Shown piece by piece: positions 52,671 through 61,517 of a stretch of DNA of 64,000 nucleotides. The notes under the pieces were generated by a model that made no database searches, had not been told where the DNA came from, and saw only the letters and a program-made list of their open reading frames with translations. Within the stretch, counting starts at the first letter, position 1. Each line of letters starts with the position of its first letter. The position numbers and the translations under genes are program-made. The DNA comes from Aurantimonas sp. 22II-16-19i (lineage in GTDB: Bacteria > Pseudomonadota > Alphaproteobacteria > Rhizobiales > Rhizobiaceae). The stretch spans positions 489,012 through 553,011 of the forward strand of contig NZ_AQQS01000001.1 of NCBI RefSeq assembly GCF_002088275.1. Direction: 5' to 3'.

Positions 52671-53464
52671 CCGCCCTCACCCTCGGCCCGCTGGTCTTTG
52701 CCGGCGAGCGCCTCGCCGCGGTGATCGCCATCGTCGTCTTCCTGGCAATCTCGGCGATCCTCTCGGCCCGGCTCGACGCGCGGATCGGCGGCTGGTCGAT
52801 GGCGGCGCTCGTCGTCGGCGTCGTCGCGGCGCGGATCGGCCATGTCCTTCTGCATCTGCCGGGCTTTGCCGCCGATCCCTGGCGCATTCCGATGATCTGG
52901 CAGGGCGGCTTCTCGCTCCCCGCAGGTCTCCTCGCGGTGGTGGTCTACAGCTTCTTCCGGCTACGCGAGACGCACACCCGCATCGGCTCCCTCGCCGCAC
53001 TCGCCGCGGCACTGATCGTCTGGAACGTCACCTTCCAGCTGGTCGCGACGACGACGGCCATCGCCGCCCCGCCCGCGACGATGACGACGCTCCAAGGGTC
53101 CGAGGTTCAGCTCGCCGACTTCGAGGGACGCCCGGTCGTCGTCAATCTCTGGGCGACCTGGTGCCCGCCCTGCCGGCGCGAGATGCCGACGCTGATGCAG
53201 ACGGCGAAGGAGCGCACCGACATCGCCTTCGTCCTCGCCAATCAAGGCGAAGGTGCCGGCGCCATCACCCGTTTCCTCGGCACCGCCGGCCTTGCGGCCG
53301 ACCACGTGGCGCTCGACCAGGAGATGGCGCTGGCCCGCCACTACGGCGTCCAGGGCTTCCCGGTCACCCTGTTCCTCGATCGACGGGGCATTCTCCAGAA
53401 CATGCATTTCGGCGAGATCTCCCCCGAGGCGCTGAATGCCGCGATCGATGCCCTTCAAGAATGA
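52667..53464 (+). CDS. Membrane TlpA-type thioredoxin with Lgt-like N-terminus
   Basis: This 265-residue protein has an N-terminal 120-residue region of three to four helices that resembles part of prolipoprotein diacylglyceryl transferase (ARIGHVLLHLP, GGFSLPAGLLA) but lacks a full enzyme. A periplasmic TlpA/AhpC-like domain follows, with WCPPC (C166, C169) and the cis-Pro loop GVQGFPVTLF. Known relatives are Scs- or CcmG-like reductases. It overlaps dsbD by 4 bases, so DsbD is its probable electron donor. A SoxW-like role for the nearby Sox system is possible. Confidence 0.9.
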   Translation: MTALTLGPLVFAGERLAAVIAIVVFLAISAILSARLDARIGGWSMAALVVGVVAARIGHVLLHLPGFAADPWRIPMIWQGGFSLPAGLLAVVVYSFFRLRETHTRIGSLAALAAALIVWNVTFQLVATTTAIAAPPATMTTLQGSEVQLADFEGRPVVVNLWATWCPPCRREMPTLMQTAKERTDIAFVLANQGEGAGAITRFLGTAGLAADHVALDQEMALARHYGVQGFPVTLFLDRRGILQNMHFGEISPEALNAAIDALQE

Positions 53465-54150
53465 AAGCCAATGAGATGTCCCACACCCGCGTCCCGACGG
53501 TCGCTGCCCTTTCCGTCATGGCCCTCGCGCTCGCCGGCTGCTCGACGGTCGCAGGCCATGGCCGCACCGCGCTCGGCTACGTGACGCCCGGCCCGCTCGA
53601 TGCGCGCTACGCCGGCTTCGAGGAGGACGGGCACAGGGTGCCGGCGATCCCGGACCGATATCTCGGCAAGGACATGACCCGCCGGGAAGTCGCCTATTTC
53701 GGCCCCGAGGCGCCGGGCACCATCATCGTCGAGCCTTTGTCGCATGCGCTCTATCTCGTCCTTGAGGGCGGCAAGGCGATGCGCTACCGCGTCGGCGTCG
53801 GCAAGGCGGGCTTCGCCTTCACCGGCCGGGCGACGGTGGCCCGCAAGGCCGACTGGCCCGGCTGGACGCCGACCGCCAACATGCTGCGACGCGAGCCGGA
53901 GCGGTTCGGCCCCTATGCCGGCGGCCTTGCGGGCGGCGTCGGCAACCCGCTCGGCGCCCGCGCCCTCTACCTCTACCGGGGCGGCCGCGACACCTATTAC
54001 CGCATCCACGGCACCAACGACCCGTCCTCCATCGGCAACTCCGTCTCGTCGGGCTGCATCCGCATGTTCAACCAGGACGTCGTCGACCTCGAGCGCCGGG
54101 TCGCGCCGGGGGCGCAGGTCGTCGTCAGGGCTGCGGGCGCATCGGCCTGA
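53461..54150 (+). CDS. L,D-transpeptidase (YkuD) lipoprotein 1
   Basis: This 229-residue lipoprotein has lipobox LAGC (C27), a variable region, and a YkuD domain (about 75-220) with HGTNDPSSIG and catalytic SSGCIRM. Such enzymes make 3-3 cross-links or attach proteins to peptidoglycan. The active Cys must be kept reduced in the periplasm, which fits its place behind dsbD and a TlpA gene. The start at 53461 overlaps the previous stop (ATGA); an ATG at 53476 is the alternative. Confidence 0.93.
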   Translation: MKANEMSHTRVPTVAALSVMALALAGCSTVAGHGRTALGYVTPGPLDARYAGFEEDGHRVPAIPDRYLGKDMTRREVAYFGPEAPGTIIVEPLSHALYLVLEGGKAMRYRVGVGKAGFAFTGRATVARKADWPGWTPTANMLRREPERFGPYAGGLAGGVGNPLGARALYLYRGGRDTYYRIHGTNDPSSIGNSVSSGCIRMFNQDVVDLERRVAPGAQVVVRAAGASA

Positions 54151-54182
54151 CCGCCATTTCTTCAATCAGCAGAGAACAACTC

Positions 54183-54899
54183 ATGACATCGAAGACCTTG
54201 CGGGCCGCCGGCCTGATCGCGCTGGGGCTCGCCGCCGCCGGCTGCTCGACGACGCAGCCGCCGAGCCGGACGCTTGCCTATCAGCAACCGCAGCCGCAGC
54301 CGGATCCGCGCATCGCCCGGATGTACGGCGCCGAGGAGGATCAGGGCTGGCGGATTCCCGCCGTCGACCCGCAGAAGATCGAGCCGCGCAACATCCGCCA
54401 GATCGTCGACTACCGGACCGACGAGACCCCCGGCACCCTCGTCGTCGACCCGCATGCCCGCTTTCTCTACCTCGTGATGGAGAACGGCAAGGCGATGCGA
54501 TACGGCGTCGGCGTCGGCAAGGCGGGGCTGGAATTCACCGGCACCGGCACGATCGCCCGCAAGGCGGCCTGGCCGCGCTGGACCCCAACGCCCGGCATGA
54601 TCGAGCGCGAGCCGGACAAATACGGCGGCGAGCTGCGCCACGGCATGGAGGGCGGCATCGACAACCCGCTCGGCGCGCGCGCCCTCTATCTCTTCAAGGA
54701 CGGCCGCGACACGCTGTTCCGCATCCACGGCACCAACCAGGAATGGTCGATCGGCCAGGCGGTCTCGTCCGGCTGCATCCGCATGCTGAACCAGGACGTC
54801 ATCGACCTCAACCGCCGCGTCCCCGACGGCAGCAAGATCGTCGTCGTCGACATGGACCGATCCACCGCAGGAACCCCCAACGGAGAACCGACGTCATGA
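54183..54899 (+). CDS. L,D-transpeptidase (YkuD) lipoprotein 2
   Basis: This 238-residue tandem paralogue of the preceding gene has lipobox AAGC (C21) and shares the phrases GKAMRYGVGVGKAG, NPLGARALYL, RIHGTN and SSGCIRM. The Gln/Pro-rich stretch after the lipid Cys is a probable flexible tether. Divergence between the copies indicates an old duplication. Its stop overlaps the DsbA-like start by 4 bases. Confidence 0.94.
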   Translation: MTSKTLRAAGLIALGLAAAGCSTTQPPSRTLAYQQPQPQPDPRIARMYGAEEDQGWRIPAVDPQKIEPRNIRQIVDYRTDETPGTLVVDPHARFLYLVMENGKAMRYGVGVGKAGLEFTGTGTIARKAAWPRWTPTPGMIEREPDKYGGELRHGMEGGIDNPLGARALYLFKDGRDTLFRIHGTNQEWSIGQAVSSGCIRMLNQDVIDLNRRVPDGSKIVVVDMDRSTAGTPNGEPTS

Positions 54900-55534
54900 C
54901 GTTGAAGCTCGATCGCAGGACCTTTCTGACCGCGTCGCTTGCAAGCGGCGCAGCGCTCGCCGGCGGCGCGGCGCTCGTCGCGGGGCCCGCCCTCGCCGCG
55001 CCCGATCCGATGTCGAAGGAGGCCGTGCTCTACGATCCCGAGGCGCCGCTTCTCGGCAATCCCGAGGGCGACCTCACCATCGTCGAATGGTTCGACTACC
55101 AGTGCCCCTACTGCAAGAAGGCCTATCCGGATATCCAGAAGATCGTCGCGGAGGACGGCCGGATCCGCATGGTGATGAAGGACTGGCCGATCTTCGGGCC
55201 GGCCTCGGAATATGCCACGGACCTCACCCTGGCGGCCGGCGAGCATCGCCCGCAGGCGCTCGACGCCTTGATGCGCACCGAGGGGCGGCTGAGCGATCAG
55301 ATGATCGACGCCCGCCTGAAGGCGGCCGGTTTCGACGTCGCCGCGCTGAAGCGGGCTCACCAGCGCGAGAAGCGCCGGATCGACGCGCTGATTGCGCGCA
55401 ATTCGGCCCAGGCCGAGGCTTTCGGATTCCTCGGCACACCGGCCTATATCGTCGGCACCGTCGTGTTCCCCGGCGTGCCGTCGATGCAGGACTTCAGGCA
55501 GGCGATCAAGGACACGCGGGCAAAGAACGGCTGA
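54896..55534 (+). CDS. Tat-exported DsbA-family thioredoxin
   Basis: This 212-residue protein has a twin-arginine signal (DRRTFLTASL, hydrophobic core to about residue 34). A DsbA/DSBA-like thioredoxin fold with CPYC (FDYQCPYCKK) and the cis-Pro loop LGTPAYIVG follows. Export by Tat implies folding before export. It is the last gene of the dsbD operon and converges with the Sox cluster. It could be an oxidase, isomerase or reductase; the acidic/basic pattern does not decide. Confidence 0.93.
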   Translation: MTLKLDRRTFLTASLASGAALAGGAALVAGPALAAPDPMSKEAVLYDPEAPLLGNPEGDLTIVEWFDYQCPYCKKAYPDIQKIVAEDGRIRMVMKDWPIFGPASEYATDLTLAAGEHRPQALDALMRTEGRLSDQMIDARLKAAGFDVAALKRAHQREKRRIDALIARNSAQAEAFGFLGTPAYIVGTVVFPGVPSMQDFRQAIKDTRAKNG

Positions 55535-55573
55535 CGGCGGACGCCGGTTTTGACGGCCGCAACACGCGCCGCC

Positions 55574-56176
55574 TCAGGGCTTGACGATGGCATAGCCGTC
55601 TTCGTGCAGCCGGATGAGTTCGGCGACGCCGGCCTGCACGACACGGGCATAGGGAACGATGGCCGGGCGCCGACCCTCCTTCGTTTCCAGCGTGTCGAGG
55701 GTGTTGCCGCAGGCGGCGAAACGGACGTTGGGCATGCTCTGGCTGAAGGCCTCGAGACGCTCCAGCACCGGCGAGCGGTCGGGCCGCAACATGTCGAGGC
55801 CCGGCCCGTAGACGACGATCTCGATGGCGACGCCTTCGGCTTTTTCCGAATAGTCGCGGGAGACGTTGGCGGCGATGTCGAGCGCTGCGCGCATCGCCGC
55901 CTCGTCGCGATCGGAGACCTGCAGGGCGAGCTTGTGATCGACGAAGCCGAGGTCCTCCTCGCCGCTCGCCTCGCCGGACGCCTGCGCATGCGCCGGGCCG
56001 GCGAGCCCGACGAGGACGGCCATCGCCGCGCCGACCAGACGGACGCGGAAAGCCCGCCATCGCGAAGCACGGGTGGTCTTCGCCTGATGATTCCCTGCCT
56101 GGTTCGGAACAAGTCTCGGCGGCGGCGGCGCGCTTCGGCAGGCCAAGCCTGCAGCCGCGCCAATGTTCATGCCCAT
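55574..56176 (-). CDS. DsrE-like periplasmic protein of the sox cluster
   Basis: This 200-residue protein has a long basic N-terminus and then a signal-like segment (RLVGAAMAVLVGLAGPAHA, about 50-68). A DsrE/F-type domain with a single Cys follows (FAACGNTLDTL), the position that carries sulfur in DsrE/TusD relatives. The start at 56176 is chosen from GGGAGGA at 5 bases. It is the last gene of soxXYZABCD plus this gene. It probably handles sulfane sulfur; this is inference from fold and context. Confidence 0.8.
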   Translation of the reverse strand: MGMNIGAAAGLACRSAPPPPRLVPNQAGNHQAKTTRASRWRAFRVRLVGAAMAVLVGLAGPAHAQASGEASGEEDLGFVDHKLALQVSDRDEAAMRAALDIAANVSRDYSEKAEGVAIEIVVYGPGLDMLRPDRSPVLERLEAFSQSMPNVRFAACGNTLDTLETKEGRRPAIVPYARVVQAGVAELIRLHEDGYAIVKP

Positions 56177-56246
56177 CTCATCCTCCCGAGTCTCGGGCAG
56201 CCCGAACCTGCGCCCGGCAAGCCTGCCGCCTCCGCCGGCCACCGGC

Positions 56247-56999
56247 TCAGTCGACGCTGCCGCCAGCGGGGCCGCTCTCGTCGCCGCCGCCCTCCGGCGT
56301 CACGTCCAGCACCTGCGCGTGCATGGTGATCGTCACCGGTCCCGGCTTGCAATCCGCCATGCAGGGATCCGCGTCGTCCTTGTAGTGCTGTTCCTCCGCC
56401 CGGTCGTCGGGGACGAACGCGCCGGCATTCGGCATGGTCACCGAAGTGAAATTCGCGTCGGAAAGCTCGAAGTCCTCGTCGGTCTCGATGTCGTTGAGAT
56501 AGAGCACGTAAGCCGTCAGCGCGTAGACGTCGTCGTTCGACAGCGAACGGGCATTGCCGAAGGGCATCGCCCGGTGGACGTAGTCGTAAACGGTCGAGAG
56601 ATACGGCCAATAGGAGCCGACGGTCTTCACCGGCCGGTCGCGGGTCAGGGTGTCGAAGCCGCCGGCGAGCTGCGGCCAGCGGTCCCGCCCCTCGCCGAAG
56701 TCGCCGTGGCAGGAGGCGCACTGTTCGGCGAAGATGGTCTCGCCGTCCGACACGGTCCCCTTGCCGACGGGCAGGCCCTGGCCGTCGGGCCGAACGTCGA
56801 TGTCCCAGGCGGCGACTTCCTCCGGCGTCGCCGCGCGGCCGAGGCCGAGACGGCCGCCGGCGCCCGCATCGGTGGACAGGGCCGCGTTGGTCACACGGCC
56901 TTCGGCTGCCTCGGCCTTCTTCGCCGTATCTTGCGCATGAGCCGCCAGCGTCGCCCCGAAGAGGCCGGCCAGGAAGGCGAGCTTACGAAACTTCGACAT
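56247..56999 (-). CDS. soxD: Sulfite (sulfane) dehydrogenase cytochrome subunit SoxD
   Basis: This 250-residue c-type cytochrome has a signal peptide (1-22), one heme site CASCH near residue 90, and a Met-containing VHRAMPFGNA loop giving the likely axial ligand. It is the electron acceptor of SoxC. Paracoccus SoxD is longer and diheme; here only one CxxCH exists, plus CMADC near the C-terminus, which lacks His. Its start overlaps the soxC end by 17 bases. Confidence 0.92.
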   Translation of the reverse strand: MSKFRKLAFLAGLFGATLAAHAQDTAKKAEAAEGRVTNAALSTDAGAGGRLGLGRAATPEEVAAWDIDVRPDGQGLPVGKGTVSDGETIFAEQCASCHGDFGEGRDRWPQLAGGFDTLTRDRPVKTVGSYWPYLSTVYDYVHRAMPFGNARSLSNDDVYALTAYVLYLNDIETDEDFELSDANFTSVTMPNAGAFVPDDRAEEQHYKDDADPCMADCKPGPVTITMHAQVLDVTPEGGGDESGPAGGSVD

Positions 57000-58269
57000 T
57001 TTCGAGCGCTCCGTCCGTCTTCAGATACCAGGTCTGGATGGCGTTGTTGTGGTAGATCGAATTGGCGCCGCGCGCCTTTCGCAGCGCATCCTTCGTCGGC
57101 TGGACGAAGCCCTTCTCGTCCATCGCCCGCGACTGCAGCAGAAGCTCCGAGCCGTCCCAGTCGAAATCGTAGTAGAAGCGGTGCACCGCCTTCGGGAAGG
57201 ACTGCGGGTCGATCCGCGCGGCGTGCCAGTTGCGGCCGCCGTCGAGCGAGACGTCGACACGGCGGATCCTGCCGTTGCCGGACCAGGCGAGGCCGGTGAC
57301 CACCGTCCGGCCCTTGCCGTGGGCGACAGGCGCCTGGGGGCTCGGTGCGGTGATGACGGACTTCACCTCCATTTCGAAGGTAAACTTGCGCGCCTTGCCG
57401 TCGGCGAGGAGGTCGGTGTATTTCGACGTCTCCTCGCGCTGTTCCCAGGGCGCGTCGCCGACTTCCAGCCGGCGCAGCCATTTCACCCACATGTTGCCCT
57501 CCCAGCCGGGAACGACGAGGCGAACCGGATAGCCCTGTTCGGGGCGCAGCGCCTCGCCGTTCATCTTCCAGGCGACGAGGCAGTCGTCGAGGGCCTTCTC
57601 GATCGGGATCGAGCGGGTCATGGCCGAAGCGTCGGCCCCCTCCGCCAGAAGCCACTTGCCCGAGGATTTCAGCCCGGCCTCGTTCAGGAGGTTCCTCAGC
57701 GGCGTGCCGGTATACATCACGCAATGGATCATGCCGTGGGTATACTGGCAGCCATTGAGCTGCGCCCCGCGCCACTCCATGCCGCTGTTTGCCGCGCATT
57801 CGAGAAAGTAGACTCGGTTTTCCCGCGGAAAGCGATAAAGGTCCTCCATGGTGAAGACCATCGGCTCGTCGACGAGGCCGTTGATCATCAGCCGATGATC
57901 CTGCGGCGGGATCTCGGCGACGCCGCCGTGATGGCGCTCAAAACACAGGCCGCTCGGGGTGATGATACCGTCGAGGGCGTGCAGCGGCGTGAAATTGACC
58001 GAACTCGTCGCATCCGCCGTCAGCCAGGGCACGGCGCGGCGCACGACGTCCTTTTCGAACGCCGAGGGCACACCATAGGGCGCCGCATCGACGCCCGGTC
58101 CGAGATAGCGGTTCCAGTCCTGGATCTCGGTGATCCTGGGGTCGCCCTCGGCAGCCGCCGGCCTCGCTCCGGCGGCTGCCGCAAGGCCCGCCCCGCCGAG
58201 CGCCAGCGTCGATTTCAGGAAGGCCCGGCGCGAGGCGCCGCCTTGGCCCGGCGTCGATCTACTGCCCAT
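56983..58269 (-). CDS. soxC: Sulfur dehydrogenase molybdenum subunit SoxC
   Basis: This 428-residue Moco enzyme of the sulfite-oxidase family oxidises SoxY-bound sulfane sulfur. A Tat signal (SRRAFLKSTLALGG) precedes the molybdenum domain with the Cys ligand in YFLECAANSG and the dimerisation domain (VTGLAWSGNGRIRRVDVSLDGG). The presence of soxCD predicts full oxidation of thiosulfate to sulfate without sulfur globules. Confidence 0.96.
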   Translation of the reverse strand: MGSRSTPGQGGASRRAFLKSTLALGGAGLAAAAGARPAAAEGDPRITEIQDWNRYLGPGVDAAPYGVPSAFEKDVVRRAVPWLTADATSSVNFTPLHALDGIITPSGLCFERHHGGVAEIPPQDHRLMINGLVDEPMVFTMEDLYRFPRENRVYFLECAANSGMEWRGAQLNGCQYTHGMIHCVMYTGTPLRNLLNEAGLKSSGKWLLAEGADASAMTRSIPIEKALDDCLVAWKMNGEALRPEQGYPVRLVVPGWEGNMWVKWLRRLEVGDAPWEQREETSKYTDLLADGKARKFTFEMEVKSVITAPSPQAPVAHGKGRTVVTGLAWSGNGRIRRVDVSLDGGRNWHAARIDPQSFPKAVHRFYYDFDWDGSELLLQSRAMDEKGFVQPTKDALRKARGANSIYHNNAIQTWYLKTDGALENVEVS

Positions 58270-58312
58270 GGATCATCACCCTCTTCGATACGATGCTACG
58301 CTCCTGCCGCCT

Positions 58313-60007
58313 TCACGACTTCAGCTTCACGCTGCGGTTCTCGCTCGGCGTGTAGACCGGGTTCGCCTTCAGATGGTCGCTCACCACGTCCCAGATCGGC
58401 GGGCCCTCGGTGCCCTCGTTCACCGAGGCCCAGCCGGCGACGACATAGTCCCGCGCCGCCTCGACGGGCGTCTCGGTCTTCAGGACGACCATGTCGGAGA
58501 TGCGCGAGCCCATCGTCTGGGCCGGGTCGATGGCAAAGCCCATGCCGCCGACGCGCACCATGTCGCCGCCCTGCTGATAATAGGGATCGGCATTGAAGAG
58601 ATTGTCGGCGACGTCTTCGAGCACGGTCTTCAGCATCGCGCCGGACATCGTCGTGCGGTAGGCCGCCGGATAGGACATGGCGCAGGCATTGTGGAGATCC
58701 TCCACCGTGATGTCGCGTCCGGCCGGCAGCGAGGTGCCCCAGCGGAAGCCCGGCGACAGGGCGATCTCGGCGTCGCGCTCCGACAGAAGCGCATCGCAGA
58801 TCAGGTCGTCCCAGGTGCCGTTGAAATTGCCGCGCCGGTAGAGCAGCCCCTCGGTCCTGCCGAGCACCGCCCCGAGCTGGTCGGCGTATGGCGCACGGAC
58901 CTCGTCGATCTTGGCGGCCATTTCGCCGTCCGGCGGGATCACGTCCGAAAACACCGGGATCAGCCGGTAGCGCAGGTCCTTCAATTCGCCCTTGCCGATG
59001 TCGAGATCGAGCCGGCTGACGAACTTGCCGTTCGAACCGGATGCGATCAGCACCGTCTTGCCGACCTTGACCGGCTCGGGCAGCGCGTCGTGGGTGTGGC
59101 CCGTCAGGATCACGTCGATGCCGGGCACCCGCGAGGCCATCGCGCGGTCGACGTCGAAGCCGTTGTGGGAGAGGAGGATGACGACGTCCGCGCCCGCCGC
59201 CTTCGCCGCCTCGACATGCTTGGCCACCTCCTCCTCGCGGATGCCGAAGGACCAGCCGGGGATCAGCCAGCGGGGGTTGGCGATCGGCGTATAGGGGAAG
59301 GCCTGGCCGATCACCGCGACCTTGGCGCCGCCCCGCTCGAACATCTTCCAGGCCTCGAAGGCCGGCTCGTTCCATTCGGTGTCGAAGATGTTGGAGCCGA
59401 GGAAGGGAAACGCCAATGCGTCCTTGGCTTCGCTCACCCGGTCGGCGCCGTAGGTGAATTCCCAGTGGCCGGTCATGGCGTCCGGCTTCAACAGGTTCAT
59501 GCAGGCGATCATGTCGGCGCCATTCGTCGCGTTCGCCGTGAAGCTGCCCTGCCAGGTGTCGCCGCCATCGAGGAGGATGACGTTCTCCTCGCCGCGCTCG
59601 GCCCGCGCCCGTTTCACGATCGTCGCGATGCGGTCGAGCCCGCCCATCTTGCCGTAGCGCTCGGCGAGGGCGGCATAATCCTCGCAGGTCAGCGCGTAGG
59701 CTTCCGGCGAGCCGGGTTCGAGCCGATAGAGCTTCAGGAAGTCGGCGCCGCTGAGATGCGGCGGCAGTCCCGCCACCGCGCCGATGCCGATATTGACCGC
59801 CGGCTCGCGGAAATAGACCGGCTTCAGCTGGGCGTGGATGTCGGTGACGTGGAGCAGCGTCAGATTGCCGAAGCTCGGCGCGCCGAGGAGGTCGTCCTCG
59901 CTCATCCTCTGTTGGGCCGCCGCCCGCGACCACCGCCCGACGAGGCCGGAGCCGGTGATCGATGCGAGGGCGGCGGTCGCCGCCAGGAATTCCCGTCTCG
60001 AAACCAT
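58313..60007 (-). CDS. soxB: Thiosulfohydrolase SoxB
   Basis: This 564-residue dimanganese enzyme hydrolyses sulfate from SoxY-cysteine-S-thiosulfonate. It has a Tat signal (SRREFLAATAALASI), a calcineurin-like domain (LHVTDIHAQL, LDGGDTWQGS, LLSHNGFDVD, TGHTHD) and a 5'-nucleotidase C-terminal domain. The ATG at 60007 is chosen over 60088 because it opens directly into the Tat signal. Confidence 0.97.
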   Translation of the reverse strand: MVSRREFLAATAALASITGSGLVGRWSRAAAQQRMSEDDLLGAPSFGNLTLLHVTDIHAQLKPVYFREPAVNIGIGAVAGLPPHLSGADFLKLYRLEPGSPEAYALTCEDYAALAERYGKMGGLDRIATIVKRARAERGEENVILLDGGDTWQGSFTANATNGADMIACMNLLKPDAMTGHWEFTYGADRVSEAKDALAFPFLGSNIFDTEWNEPAFEAWKMFERGGAKVAVIGQAFPYTPIANPRWLIPGWSFGIREEEVAKHVEAAKAAGADVVILLSHNGFDVDRAMASRVPGIDVILTGHTHDALPEPVKVGKTVLIASGSNGKFVSRLDLDIGKGELKDLRYRLIPVFSDVIPPDGEMAAKIDEVRAPYADQLGAVLGRTEGLLYRRGNFNGTWDDLICDALLSERDAEIALSPGFRWGTSLPAGRDITVEDLHNACAMSYPAAYRTTMSGAMLKTVLEDVADNLFNADPYYQQGGDMVRVGGMGFAIDPAQTMGSRISDMVVLKTETPVEAARDYVVAGWASVNEGTEGPPIWDVVSDHLKANPVYTPSENRSVKLKS

Positions 60008-60141
60008 GTTCAACGTCCGTCTCTGGCCATCCTCCGGCGAAGCGGCGTCGAGCTTCACGCCCGGTGGTCGATGGCCGGTTGCAGGCATTTCGTGATGTTC
60101 GCCCCGCTGCGCCGAAACCCGCGGAGCCTCGTCGATGCGCC

Positions 60142-61002
60142 CTACTGGCGCACAGCCGGCGTCTCGACGGACAGACCCTCGCCGCGCCAGGCGACATAGA
60201 CCTCGAGCGCCATCAGCTCGTCCGAGAAGGCCTTGGGCGGTTCGGCCCGCGTATCGCGCACGCAGCCGCGAAAACGGTTGTGCAGCGAGACCAGATTGCC
60301 CTGCTTCAGCCGGTAGGTCGGAAATCCGTTCGAGTTGCCCTGGCTGAGATGATCGGCCCGCAGATACCGGCCGCTATTGGCTTCGTGGCAGGAGGCGCAG
60401 GCGAAGTTCAGCTGGCCGGTGCGCAGATAGTAGCGATCCTTGCCCTTCTGCCACCAACTCATCATGTCGCCGGCCGAAAGGTCGATCTTCACCGGAATCC
60501 CCAGCGACTGGTGCTTGATGTAGGCTGTCAGGTCTACCTGGTCCTGCGCGTCGAACTTGTAGGGCTCGGCCTTCATCTGCGCGGTGCGGCAGGCATTGAT
60601 CTGGAGTTCGATGTCGAAGGGCTTGCCGGCCTTGGCGTTCCATTTCGGATAGCTGGCGCCGACGCCCTGCATCGATTCCGCCGCATCGCCGTGGCAGGAG
60701 GCGCAGGACTTGCCGGCCTCGCCCGCGACGGTGTTCCAGACCACCTCGCCGTGCTCGACATTGAGCATGCCGGGGTTCTCGAAGCTGTCGGCTTCCATCG
60801 CCCTCGTATCCGGTTCGCGGTAGAGCCAGCCGGACTTCACGACGTCGAACGGGTGGCCCGGCGGCTCCTTCGGCGCCGGCGCCTCGGTGACGATCGCCTC
60901 GCCGTCGATCTCCAGCGCCTCGCTCACCGGATCGGCAAGCGCCGTCGTCGGACCGGCGAGGAGCAAGACCACAGCCAGCGCTGCAAGTGTTCTGTTCTTC
61001 AC
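60142..61002 (-). CDS. soxA: L-cysteine S-thiosulfotransferase heme subunit SoxA
   Basis: This 286-residue diheme SoxA has a signal peptide (KNRTLAALAVVLLL...ALA), two CASCH heme sites and the active-site Cys in FRGCVRD that takes up thiosulfate. With SoxX it loads thiosulfate onto SoxY. The start is taken as GTG at 61002, because GGGAGGG lies 6 bases before it; an ATG at 61038 is further upstream and gives an odd N-terminus. Confidence 0.95.
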   Translation of the reverse strand: MKNRTLAALAVVLLLAGPTTALADPVSEALEIDGEAIVTEAPAPKEPPGHPFDVVKSGWLYREPDTRAMEADSFENPGMLNVEHGEVVWNTVAGEAGKSCASCHGDAAESMQGVGASYPKWNAKAGKPFDIELQINACRTAQMKAEPYKFDAQDQVDLTAYIKHQSLGIPVKIDLSAGDMMSWWQKGKDRYYLRTGQLNFACASCHEANSGRYLRADHLSQGNSNGFPTYRLKQGNLVSLHNRFRGCVRDTRAEPPKAFSDELMALEVYVAWRGEGLSVETPAVRQ

Positions 61003-61111
61003 GCCTTTCCCTCCCAAGAATGACGGAGCCGTCGTCATGTCGCGACCGCCGAAGCGTCGAGACGCACGACAGGTCCGCGGGCGCAGTGCCAGCCGCCTCC
61101 GCGGCCGGCCA

Positions 61112-61438
61112 TCAGTTCACGGTGATCGTCTGCTCGTCGGTGTAGGTCGAGCCGTCGTCGTCCACCCAGGTGAATTTGAAGGTTCCGCTTTCCGGCACCT
61201 TGGCGTTGAACTCGAAATAGGGATTGGCCGCCACCGCCGGATCGAGGTCGCACTCGAAGACCTTCGTACCGTTGAACTCGCAGGTGAATTTGTTGATGAT
61301 CTGCCGCGGGACGAGGTTGCCGTCCTTGTCCTTGCGCTGGCCGGATTCCATGTCGTGACTGATCAGCGTCTTGATCGTGATGATCTCGCCGGCCGAAGCT
61401 TTTTTCGGCACTTTCACGCGAGGCTTGGGCGTTGCCAT
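61112..61438 (-). CDS. soxZ: Sulfur carrier partner SoxZ
   Basis: This 108-residue beta-sandwich protein (VKVPKKASAGEIITIKTLISHDMESG is nearly invariant in the family) pairs with SoxY. It has no signal peptide and is co-exported with SoxY. Normal length and position after soxY. Confidence 0.97.
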   Translation of the reverse strand: MATPKPRVKVPKKASAGEIITIKTLISHDMESGQRKDKDGNLVPRQIINKFTCEFNGTKVFECDLDPAVAANPYFEFNAKVPESGTFKFTWVDDDGSTYTDEQTITVN

Positions 61439-61517
61439 TTTCGAGGTTTCCTCCCGTTTCGCGGCCCGCTCCGCATTGGGCGGGCCGCTGGATCGTCAAG
61501 CGTTTCGAGGCCAAGTC

